From NCBI GenBank assembly GCA_018242725.1, contig JAFEBI010000012.1:155641-219640 (forward strand): a stretch of 64,000 bases of DNA, read 5' to 3'. The notes under the pieces were generated by a model that was given only the letters and a program-made list of their open reading frames with translations, did no database searches and was not told where the DNA came from. Below, one piece after another: positions 56,537-64,000 of this stretch (within the stretch, counting starts at the first letter, position 1; each line of letters begins with the position of its first letter). Source of the DNA: Nitrospira sp. GTDB lineage: Bacteria > Nitrospirota > Nitrospiria > Nitrospirales > Nitrospiraceae. The position numbers and the translations under genes are program-made.

Positions 56537-57982
56537 ATGCGTGGAATCGTCTGGTTCAGAAGAGATCTTCGCCTCGCCGACCAATCGGCATTCATCGCGG
56601 CCTGTGAAGAATGTGACGAGGTCATTCCGCTGTTTGTGTTCGATGAGCCGTTGCTGCGCTCGCATGAGTTCGGGGCTGCCTGTGTGAACTTCATGCTGGG
56701 ATGTTTGGAGGAACTCCAATCGTCCCTTGCGGAGCTTGGACTGGCATTGCAGTGGCGGCGTGGGGTCCAAGTGGACGAAGTGTTGCGCGCGGCTCTCGAA
56801 TGGAAAGCCGATGTCGTGTATTGGAACCGAGATTATGAGCCGTGTGCGCTCATACGAGATCAGGCGATGCAGGATCGATTGGCTCGGGAAGGTATTGCTG
56901 CCAAGAGCTTCAAGGACCACGTGGTGTTTGAGGCAGAGGAAGTACGGGGCGCTACTGGAGAACCGATGCAGCGCTATAGCGCGTATCGTGCTCGCTGGTG
57001 GGCCAAGTGGCATGCGGTCAAACCGACAGTCCGTGCTGTCCCACATCCCGCAATAACGGCAAGAAAAGCCGTCCGGTTATCTCCATTGCCCCTTCCAACC
57101 GCCGAGGAGCTGGGCTACGAGCGCCTCGTTCCGTGGATCGCACCGGGAGAGCGTCGTGCCCGCGAACAATTGCAGTGGTTCGTCGAAGGCCCCATTCACC
57201 GGTATGCTGATGGTCGGAATCGTCCCGCAATCGACGGGAGCGCGAAGTTGTCCCCTCACTTGAGGTTCGGAACACTCTCCCCGAGGGAGACCGTACAGAC
57301 AGCGCTAAAAAGCCTCTCCCTGAGAGGTCCGGTCTCCAGGACAGATGTATTCACCTGGGTCGATGAATTGATCTGGCGTGAATTCTTTCAGCAAGTCTTA
57401 GCGGCATTTCCGCATGTCGTTGACGGGCCGTTTCGTCGGACAGCCGTGCCTCCGCCGCGAACCCATAGTTCGGAGCGCGATGTCCTGTTCCAAGCGTGGT
57501 GCAGTGGACGGACGGGATATCCGATTGTCGATGCCGGTATGCGGCAACTCAATCAGACAGGATGGATGCACAACCGCGTCCGCATGATCGTGGCGTCCTT
57601 TCTCATTAAAGATCTTCGGATCGACTGGCGGAGCGGTGAGCAGTACTTCATGCGTCATCTGCTCGATGCGGATGCGGCGGCCAATAACGGGAATTGGCAG
57701 TGGTGTGCTTCAACCGGAACAGACAGCATGCCGGGCTATCGGATTTTTAATCCTGCGCTTCAGAGTAAGAAGTTTGATCCTGATGGGGCCTACATTCGTC
57801 GATATGTCCCTGAGCTTGCCTCTGTTTCGCCGAAAAGGATCCATGAACCACATCTCATGACCCCTGATGAGCAGGGACAGGCACATTGCAGAATCGGGAT
57901 AGAGTATCCATTACCGGTGGTGGATCATCAACTTGCGCGTCAGGAATATCTCAACCTTGGACGGCAAGAGGCAATGAGATGA
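56537..57982 (+). CDS. phrB: Class I deoxyribodipyrimidine photolyase
   Basis: 481 residues. N-terminal antenna domain (GIVWFRRDLRLADQ) and C-terminal FAD domain with TGYPIVDAGMRQLNQTGWMHNRVRM and DADAAANNGNWQWCASTGTD, the residues that grip FAD and the cyclobutane dimer. Repairs UV-induced pyrimidine dimers using blue light. Its stop overlaps the next start (ATGA). Photolyases are classic LitR/CarH targets. Confidence 0.95.
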   Translation: MRGIVWFRRDLRLADQSAFIAACEECDEVIPLFVFDEPLLRSHEFGAACVNFMLGCLEELQSSLAELGLALQWRRGVQVDEVLRAALEWKADVVYWNRDYEPCALIRDQAMQDRLAREGIAAKSFKDHVVFEAEEVRGATGEPMQRYSAYRARWWAKWHAVKPTVRAVPHPAITARKAVRLSPLPLPTAEELGYERLVPWIAPGERRAREQLQWFVEGPIHRYADGRNRPAIDGSAKLSPHLRFGTLSPRETVQTALKSLSLRGPVSRTDVFTWVDELIWREFFQQVLAAFPHVVDGPFRRTAVPPPRTHSSERDVLFQAWCSGRTGYPIVDAGMRQLNQTGWMHNRVRMIVASFLIKDLRIDWRSGEQYFMRHLLDADAAANNGNWQWCASTGTDSMPGYRIFNPALQSKKFDPDGAYIRRYVPELASVSPKRIHEPHLMTPDEQGQAHCRIGIEYPLPVVDHQLARQEYLNLGRQEAMR

Positions 57983-58932
57983 CAACCTCCCTGCTTCGCC
58001 TTGGTGTCAGCCGTTGTCTCCTTGGAGATGAAGTCCGCTTTGACGGAGGACATAAGCAGGACCGTTTCTTAACCGATGTATTGGGCCGCTACGTTGAATG
58101 GGTGCCGGTTTGCCCTGAGGTTGAGGCGGGATTGGGTACCCCTCGGGAAGCCATGCGGTTGGTCGGGAATCCGCGGCATCCGAGACTCATGACGATCACG
58201 AGCAAGGAGGATCACACACCGGCCATGGAGGCCATGATTGACGAGCGCCTCAATTCGCTCGGCGAATTGAACCTCTCAGGGTTTGTCTTCAAGCGAGGCT
58301 CTCCCAGTTGCGGCGTCGAACGGGTACGTGTGTACACGGCACAGGGAATGCCGAGCCACAGCGGAGCCGGAATTTTTGCAAAGGCCTTTATGGCCGAATT
58401 TGCGTTGATTCCCGTCGAGGAAGAAGGCCGACTCTGCGACCCGTCACTTCGAGAGAATTTCATCGAGCGAGTGTTTTGTTATCGTCGGCTGCAAGACCTG
58501 CTACGGAATGGGTTCAACAGGCAGGCTCTCATTCGCTTTCACACGATCCATAAGTATTTGCTGTTGTCCCACAGTCCACAACAGTACAAGACGCTGGGAC
58601 AGCTTGTCGCTCAGGCGGAACGGTATCGCCCGAAGGATCTCACGGTGAAGTACGCGGATCTTTTCATGAAAACGTTGGCCGTGAGAGCGACGGTTTCTAA
58701 ACATGTGAACGTCTTGCAGCATATCGTGGGCCACTTCAAAAAGCTGATGAACCCAAGTGAAAAAGCCGAACTGGTGGGCGTGATCAGCGATTATCAGCAA
58801 GGGCTGACCCCGCTAATCGTTCCGCTGACGCTTATCAAGCACTATGTCCATGTATTCGACATCAGTTACATCCGTGACCAGGTGTATCTCAACCCACACC
58901 CCAAAGAACTGATGTTGCGGAATCACGTGTAG
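57979..58932 (+). CDS. DUF523-DUF1722 fusion protein
   Basis: 317 residues from the ATG at 57979. Residues 1-150 are DUF523 (GVSRCLLG, VCPEVEAGLGTPRE, RGSPSCGVER with conserved cysteines). Residues 190-310 are DUF1722 (YbgA-like; FHTIHKYLLLSHSPQQYK). The fused gene next to photolyase is a frequent pairing in bacteria. Function unproven; the cysteines may bind a metal cluster. Translationally coupled to phrB. Confidence 0.9.
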   Translation: MTTSLLRLGVSRCLLGDEVRFDGGHKQDRFLTDVLGRYVEWVPVCPEVEAGLGTPREAMRLVGNPRHPRLMTITSKEDHTPAMEAMIDERLNSLGELNLSGFVFKRGSPSCGVERVRVYTAQGMPSHSGAGIFAKAFMAEFALIPVEEEGRLCDPSLRENFIERVFCYRRLQDLLRNGFNRQALIRFHTIHKYLLLSHSPQQYKTLGQLVAQAERYRPKDLTVKYADLFMKTLAVRATVSKHVNVLQHIVGHFKKLMNPSEKAELVGVISDYQQGLTPLIVPLTLIKHYVHVFDISYIRDQVYLNPHPKELMLRNHV

Positions 58933-58944
58933 AAAAGGACGCAT

Positions 58945-59322
58945 ATGCCGCACGTTGTCATTGAAGAAACCGGGGACCTTCAGGCGCTGTACCAGAACTT
59001 CACGCCGATGCTTCAGCGGGCTGGAGCCGAGATACTCAAAATTCAGGAATTCTACATGTCCAGAAACGGCAAGGATGCCTTGCTCGAGTGTGTGGCGATT
59101 GAGCAGGGTACGTCGAGCAATTTCTTTGTCCAACTCAAGTTACACAATAAGGCCATCACCGTTCGGTTGCTGCCTGCGACCGATCCTGAAAAGACCCCTG
59201 GAGTCAAGAAGGTGATGGCCCTCGCGGCGAGGTTTATTCGAACCGTCTATCCGGAGAGTCGCTACGGAAAGACGAATCTTCAGGAGTATTTGGAGCAGAC
59301 ACCAGATCACACACAACGGTGA
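58945..59322 (+). CDS. Small unknown protein in the photolyase block
   Basis: 125 residues behind GAAAAGGACG. Mixed alpha/beta, no signal peptide: MPHVVIEETGDLQALYQNF, then LLECVAIEQGTSSNFFVQL and KVMALAARFIRTVYPESRYG. No family recognised. Confidence 0.65.
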   Translation: MPHVVIEETGDLQALYQNFTPMLQRAGAEILKIQEFYMSRNGKDALLECVAIEQGTSSNFFVQLKLHNKAITVRLLPATDPEKTPGVKKVMALAARFIRTVYPESRYGKTNLQEYLEQTPDHTQR

Positions 59323-59360
59323 CTGAACATGATGCAATAATGAACGAAAGGACGAAGTAC

Positions 59361-59867
59361 ATGCAGACCACTCGAGGCGTTATTTTAGTCGGACATGGCG
59401 GCATTCCAAAGGATTGCCCGCAAGATCTTGTGACGAAATTGAAACGATTGGAAGCGCAACGGCGTGCAGCCAAACAGCAGCCGTCCCAGGAAGAACTTGA
59501 GTTGGATCAGAAGATTCGTCGTTGGCCACGAACCAAAGCAACCGATCCCTACCAATCGGGCCTGGAAGCCGTGGGGGCTATGTTGCGCCCACATCTGAAT
59601 GGTGTGTTGTTTGCCATGGCCTACAATGAATTCTGCGCACCGACATTGGAAGAAGCAGTAGAGGATTTGGTGAAACAAGGCGCGACCTCCATCACCGTAT
59701 TGACGACGATGTTCACGCCGGGCGGCTCTCATTCGGAAATCGAGATACCCGAGATTCTGGACCACTTGCGACCGCTGTATCCCACTGTTGAACTGCGCTA
59801 TGCGTGGCCGTTCGACTTGCAGTTGATCGCGCAGACCCTATCAGAGCAGCTAAGGAGATGGTCATGA
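59361..59867 (+). CDS. CbiX-like chelatase (sirohydrochlorin cobaltochelatase family)
   Basis: 168 residues from the ATG at 59361 (GAAAGGACG); an upstream ATG at 59340 is possible. Metal-site histidines H12 (LVGHGG) and H124 (TPGGSHSEIEIP) of the class II chelatases. Could insert cobalt on the B12 path or iron into sirohaem. Its position in a B12-photoreceptor regulon makes the cobalt role attractive, but this is inference. An inserted charged helix (EAQRRAAKQQPSQEELELDQ) is unusual. Confidence 0.8.
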   Translation: MQTTRGVILVGHGGIPKDCPQDLVTKLKRLEAQRRAAKQQPSQEELELDQKIRRWPRTKATDPYQSGLEAVGAMLRPHLNGVLFAMAYNEFCAPTLEEAVEDLVKQGATSITVLTTMFTPGGSHSEIEIPEILDHLRPLYPTVELRYAWPFDLQLIAQTLSEQLRRWS

Positions 59868-59953
59868 AATAACCTTCTACGATAAGGCAGGGCGAGCGTG
59901 ACTGCCTGGGAGACTTCATGTCCGCAACGGATCAAAAGGTGAAATAAGTCATC

Positions 59954-61210
59954 ATGGCTGCAATCCCCAATGTGCTCATTATCGGTGCCGGTCTTGCCGG
60001 ATTGGCCTGTGCGCGTCGCCTGACGACCGCTGGCCTCGCGTGCACGGTCCTTGAAGCGTCCGACGGCATCGGGGGGCGTGTCCGCACGGATCGTGTCGAA
60101 GGATTTCAACTCGATCGCGGATTTCAGGTCTTTCTTACCGGATATCCGGAAGCGCAGGAAATGCTGAGCTATCCTGCATTGGGGCTCAGGCCGTTTCATT
60201 CAGGAGCGCTCATTCGCCACGCCGGCCGCTTTCATGTGATGAGCGACCCCTTTCGCCGGCCGCAAGACGTTCCACAGATGTTGCTCAGCCCCATCGGCAC
60301 GCTTGCCGACAAGTTCAGGATGCTGCGCCTGCGACGGGATACCTTGCGGCAGCATCTCTGCGCGGTGACGAAAGACCCTACACGGCCGACTCGCGAGGTG
60401 CTGCAGGCTTATGATTTTTCGGACGCGTTGGTGATGCATTTCTTTCGGCCGTTTCTCAGCGGCGTGTTCTTGGAGACAGAATTGAGCACGCCTTGCTGGA
60501 TTTTTGAGTTAGTCTGGGCGGCGTTCTGTCGAGGAGTCACGGCCTTACCTCGAGACGGTATGGGCGCCATCGCACAACAACTCGCGGCGACGTTGCCTCC
60601 GGGGACGATTCGCGTGAACCACGCCGTCCGACAGATTCAAGGCGCGAGCGTGGTGCTGGAGTCCGGGGAGTCGCTCAGAGCCGATGTGTTGGTGGTGGCG
60701 ACTGATGACGCGACCGCCGCTCGATTGCGTGGGGAGCATAGATCAAGCGCCCCAGCTCGTGGCTCGGTTACGCTCTATTTCGATGCGCCGGCTGCTCCGC
60801 AACGCGGACCCTGGTTGATGCTGAATGGGGAAAACGATGGGGTGGTCCGGACCGTCTGTGTCCTAAGTGAGGCGGCGCCATCGTACGCGCCGCCTGGGCG
60901 AGCCTTGATCTCAGTGACTACGACTGAACAGGACGGCACGCATAGTGATATTTCACAAGCGGTACAACGACATCTTCAATCCTGGTTTCGCTCGCAAGTC
61001 CGCGAGTGGCGTCATCTACGAACGGATCGCATTCAGCGTGCGCTTCCACCACTCGATGCACTTTCAACGGGGAACCGCACAACCTCACCGCGCATGGCTG
61101 CGGGGCTATACCTTTGTGGGGATTACCGGGAAAGTGGGACGCTCGATGGGGCACTGTTGTCGGGACGGAAAGCGGCTGAAGCCATACTGGCTGATTATGG
61201 CTTGTCATGA
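59954..61210 (+). CDS. FAD-dependent amine-oxidase-fold oxidoreductase
   Basis: 418 residues. FAD-binding GAGLAG at 11-16, GGRVRTDRVEGFQLDRGFQVFL of the flavin amine oxidase/phytoene desaturase group, and a C-terminal LYLCGDYRESGTLDGALLSGRKAA. Substrate unknown; relatives act on amines, protoporphyrinogen or carotenoids. Last same-strand gene of the block; distance of about 85 bases from the chelatase gene leaves membership in the operon open. Confidence 0.82.
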   Translation: MAAIPNVLIIGAGLAGLACARRLTTAGLACTVLEASDGIGGRVRTDRVEGFQLDRGFQVFLTGYPEAQEMLSYPALGLRPFHSGALIRHAGRFHVMSDPFRRPQDVPQMLLSPIGTLADKFRMLRLRRDTLRQHLCAVTKDPTRPTREVLQAYDFSDALVMHFFRPFLSGVFLETELSTPCWIFELVWAAFCRGVTALPRDGMGAIAQQLAATLPPGTIRVNHAVRQIQGASVVLESGESLRADVLVVATDDATAARLRGEHRSSAPARGSVTLYFDAPAAPQRGPWLMLNGENDGVVRTVCVLSEAAPSYAPPGRALISVTTTEQDGTHSDISQAVQRHLQSWFRSQVREWRHLRTDRIQRALPPLDALSTGNRTTSPRMAAGLYLCGDYRESGTLDGALLSGRKAAEAILADYGLS

Positions 61211-61293
61211 CTTGAATGGTGGGTGTTTCCCTGGCCTATCTGATCAGTAGCCAGAGACTCTTCGGATTTTGATCCAAAGTCTTGTGTAACTCT

Positions 61294-61719
61294 TCAACGA
61301 CCACAGGCGATTGTCATGAGTGCGGAAGTGGCCGTGCCGGAGGCCGACGTCGCCAACTGGCCTGTGGCTCCGGTAGTGTGTCCTGCTGCTCCTGAACCCA
61401 TATGCTCCGCATACCAAGTGGTTTTCATCGGTTGGCTTTTGCGGTTTTGACAGTCATATTCTCGTAGAGTGATTTTTGAGAGCGCTGAGCTGCCACCTTC
61501 CGTCTGAGTCGTCTTATAGTCGAATAGGTCCGACATCATGACGGTCTCGTCTGCTTTCCGAATACTGCCGTGATCCGCATAGTAGCCGTAGGTTTCGGTC
61601 TCTCCGATCTTCGTCCACTCCGCTGCGATACTGGATGAGGAAGCGGACGGCGTCTCACTTCCCGTACAGGAGGCCATCATCCCGCAAGACAGTGCTATCA
61701 GCATCAATAGTCGTTGCAT
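61294..61719 (-). CDS. Surface-adhesin-E-like lipoprotein
   Basis: 141 residues from the ATG at 61719. Signal peptide with lipobox MASC. The body (WTKIGETETYGYYADHGSI, then ITLREYDCQNRKSQPMKTTWY) fits the Adhesin_E-type small beta-domain; C-terminus Gly/Ala/Thr-rich. It starts right after the stop of a related gene. Confidence 0.65.
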   Translation of the reverse strand: MQRLLMLIALSCGMMASCTGSETPSASSSSIAAEWTKIGETETYGYYADHGSIRKADETVMMSDLFDYKTTQTEGGSSALSKITLREYDCQNRKSQPMKTTWYAEHMGSGAAGHTTGATGQLATSASGTATSALMTIACGR

Positions 61720-61720
61720 A

Positions 61721-62167
61721 TTACCCTCTGTTATTTGAATGGAGCGTCGACGGAACCGTGCGACAGGCAACCTTCATTTCTGCATCATCGTCGCTGCCGG
61801 GAACTACCCGTGACCACTCACGCGTGGCCGGCGCCGCGTAGAGGACCGGGCCTTGTGCCAACGCTTGCGGGTAGTACCGAACATGGAGCGGTCGGCTTTT
61901 TCTCTGGTCGCAATGGTATTGGCGTTTGATCTTCAATGACCGGTAGGGACCGCGTGGAATAGCCCGCTGCACACGAAAGTCCCGAAGTGTCCAGAGGGTG
62001 ACCGTCGGGCCCCACACTCCAATACTGGTCATATTCACGTAACGGTCGTATTTATGAGTTCCCCCAACTCGCACCCACTCGTCCGATGCTAGGCTGGCAA
62101 CTGGTGTCTGACAGAGCAAGAGACCGATGCTAAGACCAATTAGGAGAGGTCGCCGATTCATCCGCAT
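61721..62167 (-). CDS. Second surface-adhesin-E-like exported protein
   Basis: 148 residues. Signal peptide, then WVRVGGTHKYDRYVNMTSIG, YHCDQRKSRPLHVRYY and MKVACRT. Same pattern as the next gene: W-x-x-V/I-G...Y, C-(D/Q)-x-RKS, and AC near the end. Not lipidated. A tandem duplicate that has diverged. Confidence 0.65.
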   Translation of the reverse strand: MRMNRRPLLIGLSIGLLLCQTPVASLASDEWVRVGGTHKYDRYVNMTSIGVWGPTVTLWTLRDFRVQRAIPRGPYRSLKIKRQYHCDQRKSRPLHVRYYPQALAQGPVLYAAPATREWSRVVPGSDDDAEMKVACRTVPSTLHSNNRG

Positions 62168-62193
62168 GCGTCATTCCTTGTGGATTGAGAACG

Positions 62194-62814
62194 TCAGCTT
62201 GCCGCCAAGGCTTTTTCGAGATCAGACAGAATGTCGGGCGACAAGGGATTCATTCCTGGGTCATATTTCCCGATGACATTGCCGGAGCGATCGACCAGGT
62301 ATTTCTGAAAGTTCCACGTGACACGGCCAGGGAACGCGCTCTGCTCGGTCAAGTACCGGTAGAGTGGATGCTTGTCTTTTCCGACCACGCTGATTTTTGA
62401 GAATAGAGGGAAACTGACACTGTATCGTGTGTAGCAGAATCCTTTGATTTCTTGATTAGTCCCCGGCTCTTGCTGCCCAAAATCATTCGCGGGAAATGCG
62501 AGGACCTCGAACCCCCGCTCTTGATATCGCTCGTACATCTCTTGGAGGCCGGCGTACTGCGGCGTATTGCCGCACATGCTCGCGGTATTCACGATGAGCA
62601 GCACCTTGCCTTTGAATGTCTTGAGATCGACAGGTTGGCCATCGATGTCCGAGAGGCGAAGTCCATACAGAGGTGCCATCGTCGTACCGGTACGTGAGGG
62701 CGCATGGGGTTGTTTCTCTAGTGCATACGTTTGCGAGGTCGAGAACGCAATGAATCCAAGGCTGAGCAGGACGAGGCCGGAGAGGGCAAAGAGAGCTTTT
62801 GAGTAGATCGGCAT
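62194..62814 (-). CDS. Exported glutathione peroxidase-family thiol peroxidase
   Basis: 206 residues from the ATG at 62814 (TAAGGAGGC). N-terminal hydrophobic signal or anchor (LSGLVLLSLGFIAFSTSQTYA), then the Gpx fold: C81 (NTASMCGNTPQY) in place of selenocysteine, Q115, and W167-N168. C127 may be the resolving cysteine. Removes lipid or hydrogen peroxides at the cell envelope, probably with thioredoxin-type donors. Confidence 0.92.
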   Translation of the reverse strand: MPIYSKALFALSGLVLLSLGFIAFSTSQTYALEKQPHAPSRTGTTMAPLYGLRLSDIDGQPVDLKTFKGKVLLIVNTASMCGNTPQYAGLQEMYERYQERGFEVLAFPANDFGQQEPGTNQEIKGFCYTRYSVSFPLFSKISVVGKDKHPLYRYLTEQSAFPGRVTWNFQKYLVDRSGNVIGKYDPGMNPLSPDILSDLEKALAAS

Positions 62815-63202
62815 GGTGATAGCCTCCTTATCGATGGTTAGCAACCAGCATATTCCCCAGGATAACATTGACAAACTATGGACATCATGATAGTAATGTA
62901 TCTAGGTGCTCCCCAATAGAAGAAAGTAGTTTGGGTTATCTGATGAGGTTATAGACCGGGCCTCAAATGCTCATGCTTACCCAATCATGTAATGGATTTC
63001 GATCTACTCCAACACCGCTATTACATGTGTGCGACCGTCAGATAAATGAGACAACCAAAGCCATAGGAGAGGCAGCCTTTCGAGCTGAAATAAATTCAGC
63101 CTGTACCCGCGATCATGAAGAAGTCTTCATGAGAATCTAAGGAAGCCTTCATCTTGTGAGGGGTATGCTTTGCAAGTAGAGGTGAAAGGAGGTGAAAATC
63201 AA
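62815..63202. other. Gap before the AMO-associated gene
   Basis: No gene. Two perfect small hairpins, GCTGAA/TTCAGC at 63084-63100 and ATGAAG/CTTCAT at 63115-63130, and a strong GGTGAAAGGAGGTG ribosome site right before 63203. A regulated promoter for the amo-linked transcript probably lies here, but I cannot place it with confidence. Confidence 0.45.
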
Positions 63203-63864
63203 TGATGACGATCTTCATCGCGGTTGTTATCCTGAGCATTATCACCGCCGTTGTATATAGGCAGACCGTTAGTCTTGTTCCGATCAAACTGAAACGGATA
63301 ACAACCTTCAGAAAACTGTTCAGCGTGCTCGTGGTTCTTCCAGTGATGTTGCCCGGCCTGGCTGATGCGCATGGCAATGTGACTCTAGAGGAAGATGTTT
63401 GTGTCCAACGAATCGGCGGGAATCTTGTCCATTTCAACGCTTATCAACCGCAGCATGCCGCAAAGGCTCAGTACTGCACCGACATTCCAGCCGAAGGCGA
63501 CACGTTTCTCGTGGTGGATCTCGTGGATCCGATCCTGCGTCATCTGCCGATAGGAGTGCGGGTGATCAAGGGAATGAGTGAGACATCAGAGCAGGAGACT
63601 GTTGCCTACTGGCCGCCCACGACCCATCCGGACGGAGTCCTTCGAGGAGAAGCCAAGTTGGCCAAGGGGCTCTATCGGGTAGTCATCACACCAGAGGGGT
63701 TCAGCCCCTCGTCGTATCTGTTGCGGGTCCAGCAGATTGATTACGCAAATGCGGCAAGAACGGCGATTGGACCCCTGACTGTCCTTCTGCTGCTCATCGT
63801 GATCGGCTATGAGGTCTCAAAATCCACGCGGGTCAGAAGTTGGTGGGTCTCCAGTCGTGCTTAA
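63203..63864 (+). CDS. Membrane-anchored protein linked to ammonia monooxygenase (AmoD/AmoE-like)
   Basis: 220 residues. N-terminal membrane segment, a second hydrophobic stretch ending at ADAHG that looks like a cleavable signal, a periplasmic domain with two cysteines (EEDVCVQRIGG, AQYCTDIPAEGDTF), and a C-terminal membrane helix (LTVLLLLIVIGYEV). Extra proteins of this size and layout (AmoD, AmoE) accompany AMO genes in other ammonia oxidisers and are thought to handle copper. It ends 41 bases before amoC. Homology is recalled, not tested. Confidence 0.55.
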
Positions 63865-63905
63865 AATAGTCTGCGGAGAAGTGTGTCTAACCGGGAGGTC
63901 CCATT

Positions 63906-64000
63906 ATGGCAGCATCAAGAGAGCGAGGGCATGACGTCTCGCAGTGGTACGATTCGAAGCCGGTGAAGATCGGCCGGCTTGCGACGTTGGCGATCGGGGT
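63906..64000 (+). CDS. amoC: Ammonia monooxygenase subunit C, start only
   Basis: 31 complete codons are visible before the window ends. The peptide has the N-terminal AmoC pattern SRERGHDVSQWYDSKPVKIG, close to the SxWYDSKFYKFG opening of AmoC from betaproteobacterial ammonia oxidisers and unlike methane-oxidiser PmoC. CGGGAGG precedes the ATG. AmoC is a membrane subunit of the copper enzyme that oxidises ammonia to hydroxylamine; amoA and amoB should follow outside the window. Confidence 0.85.
   Translation, partial: MAASRERGHDVSQWYDSKPVKIGRLATLAIG

Overview
The window looks like a chromosomal segment of a comammox (complete ammonia-oxidising) Nitrospira. The decisive clue is at the right edge. 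A reading frame starting at 63906 encodes a protein opening with the AmoC-type stretch around WYDSKPVKIG, so an ammonia monooxygenase operon begins just before the window ends. The rest fits Nitrospira: moderately high GC, LL-diaminopimelate aminotransferase, many small secreted lipoproteins, PilZ and zinc-ribbon proteins, and dense divergent and convergent gene pairs. I assign no species.

Layout. 1-5.5 kb: end of an ABC exporter operon, a Lon-N-like protein, a secreted CrtC/AttH-like lipocalin, an AlkC-type DNA-repair protein and a GFA-family protein. 5.5-12 kb: decayed gene remnants, a sortilin-like beta-propeller lipoprotein, a His-rich lipoprotein, methyltransferases and unknowns. 12-24.6 kb: glyoxalase-like protein, glutamine amidotransferase, dapL, folK-panC, an rmuC-mazG-pilZ operon, a lytic transglycosylase-glycerate kinase-(broken PEP synthase) operon, a type 5 uracil-DNA glycosylase and transaldolase. 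26.2-34.3 kb: one minus-strand amino-acid superoperon, argD-argF-argG-argH-small lipoprotein-lysA-dapA-dapB, which with dapL covers much of the arginine and lysine/DAP pathways. 34.4-46.3 kb: gpmA, an OmpA/coiled-coil protein, an accessory stretch with a paired lipoprotein locus, a decayed IS481-type element, a VapBC-like toxin-antitoxin pair and a DUF2167/M50 protease pair. 47-50.7 kb: a metallopeptidase/ATP-grasp ligase pair, a low-molecular-weight phosphatase and ttcA.

50.8-61.2 kb is the most interesting block. A MerR-type regulator carries the two motifs that define cobalamin photoreceptors of the CarH/LitR family (W-x9-EH and E-x-H-x-x-G). Its divergent control region holds repeated ACATTGGAC-like elements over a consensus promoter. 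That promoter faces a long run of same-strand genes: zinc ribbon, two exported FGE-fold proteins without the catalytic cysteine pair, small helical proteins, TIGR01777 epimerase, PDZ protein, class I photolyase, DUF523-DUF1722 protein, CbiX-like chelatase and an FAD amine-oxidase-fold protein. I read this as a vitamin B12-based, light-inducible photoprotection regulon, about 3 kb from the start of the amo genes. 61.2-64 kb holds two related secreted proteins, an exported glutathione peroxidase, a membrane-anchored protein probably linked to ammonia monooxygenase, and the start of amoC.

Two of the broken genes (PEP synthase remnant, transposase) owe one frameshift each to a G-run, so part of the apparent decay could be assembly error. 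I saw no rRNA, tRNA or CRISPR array. All functional calls rest on reading the sequence; no database search was run.
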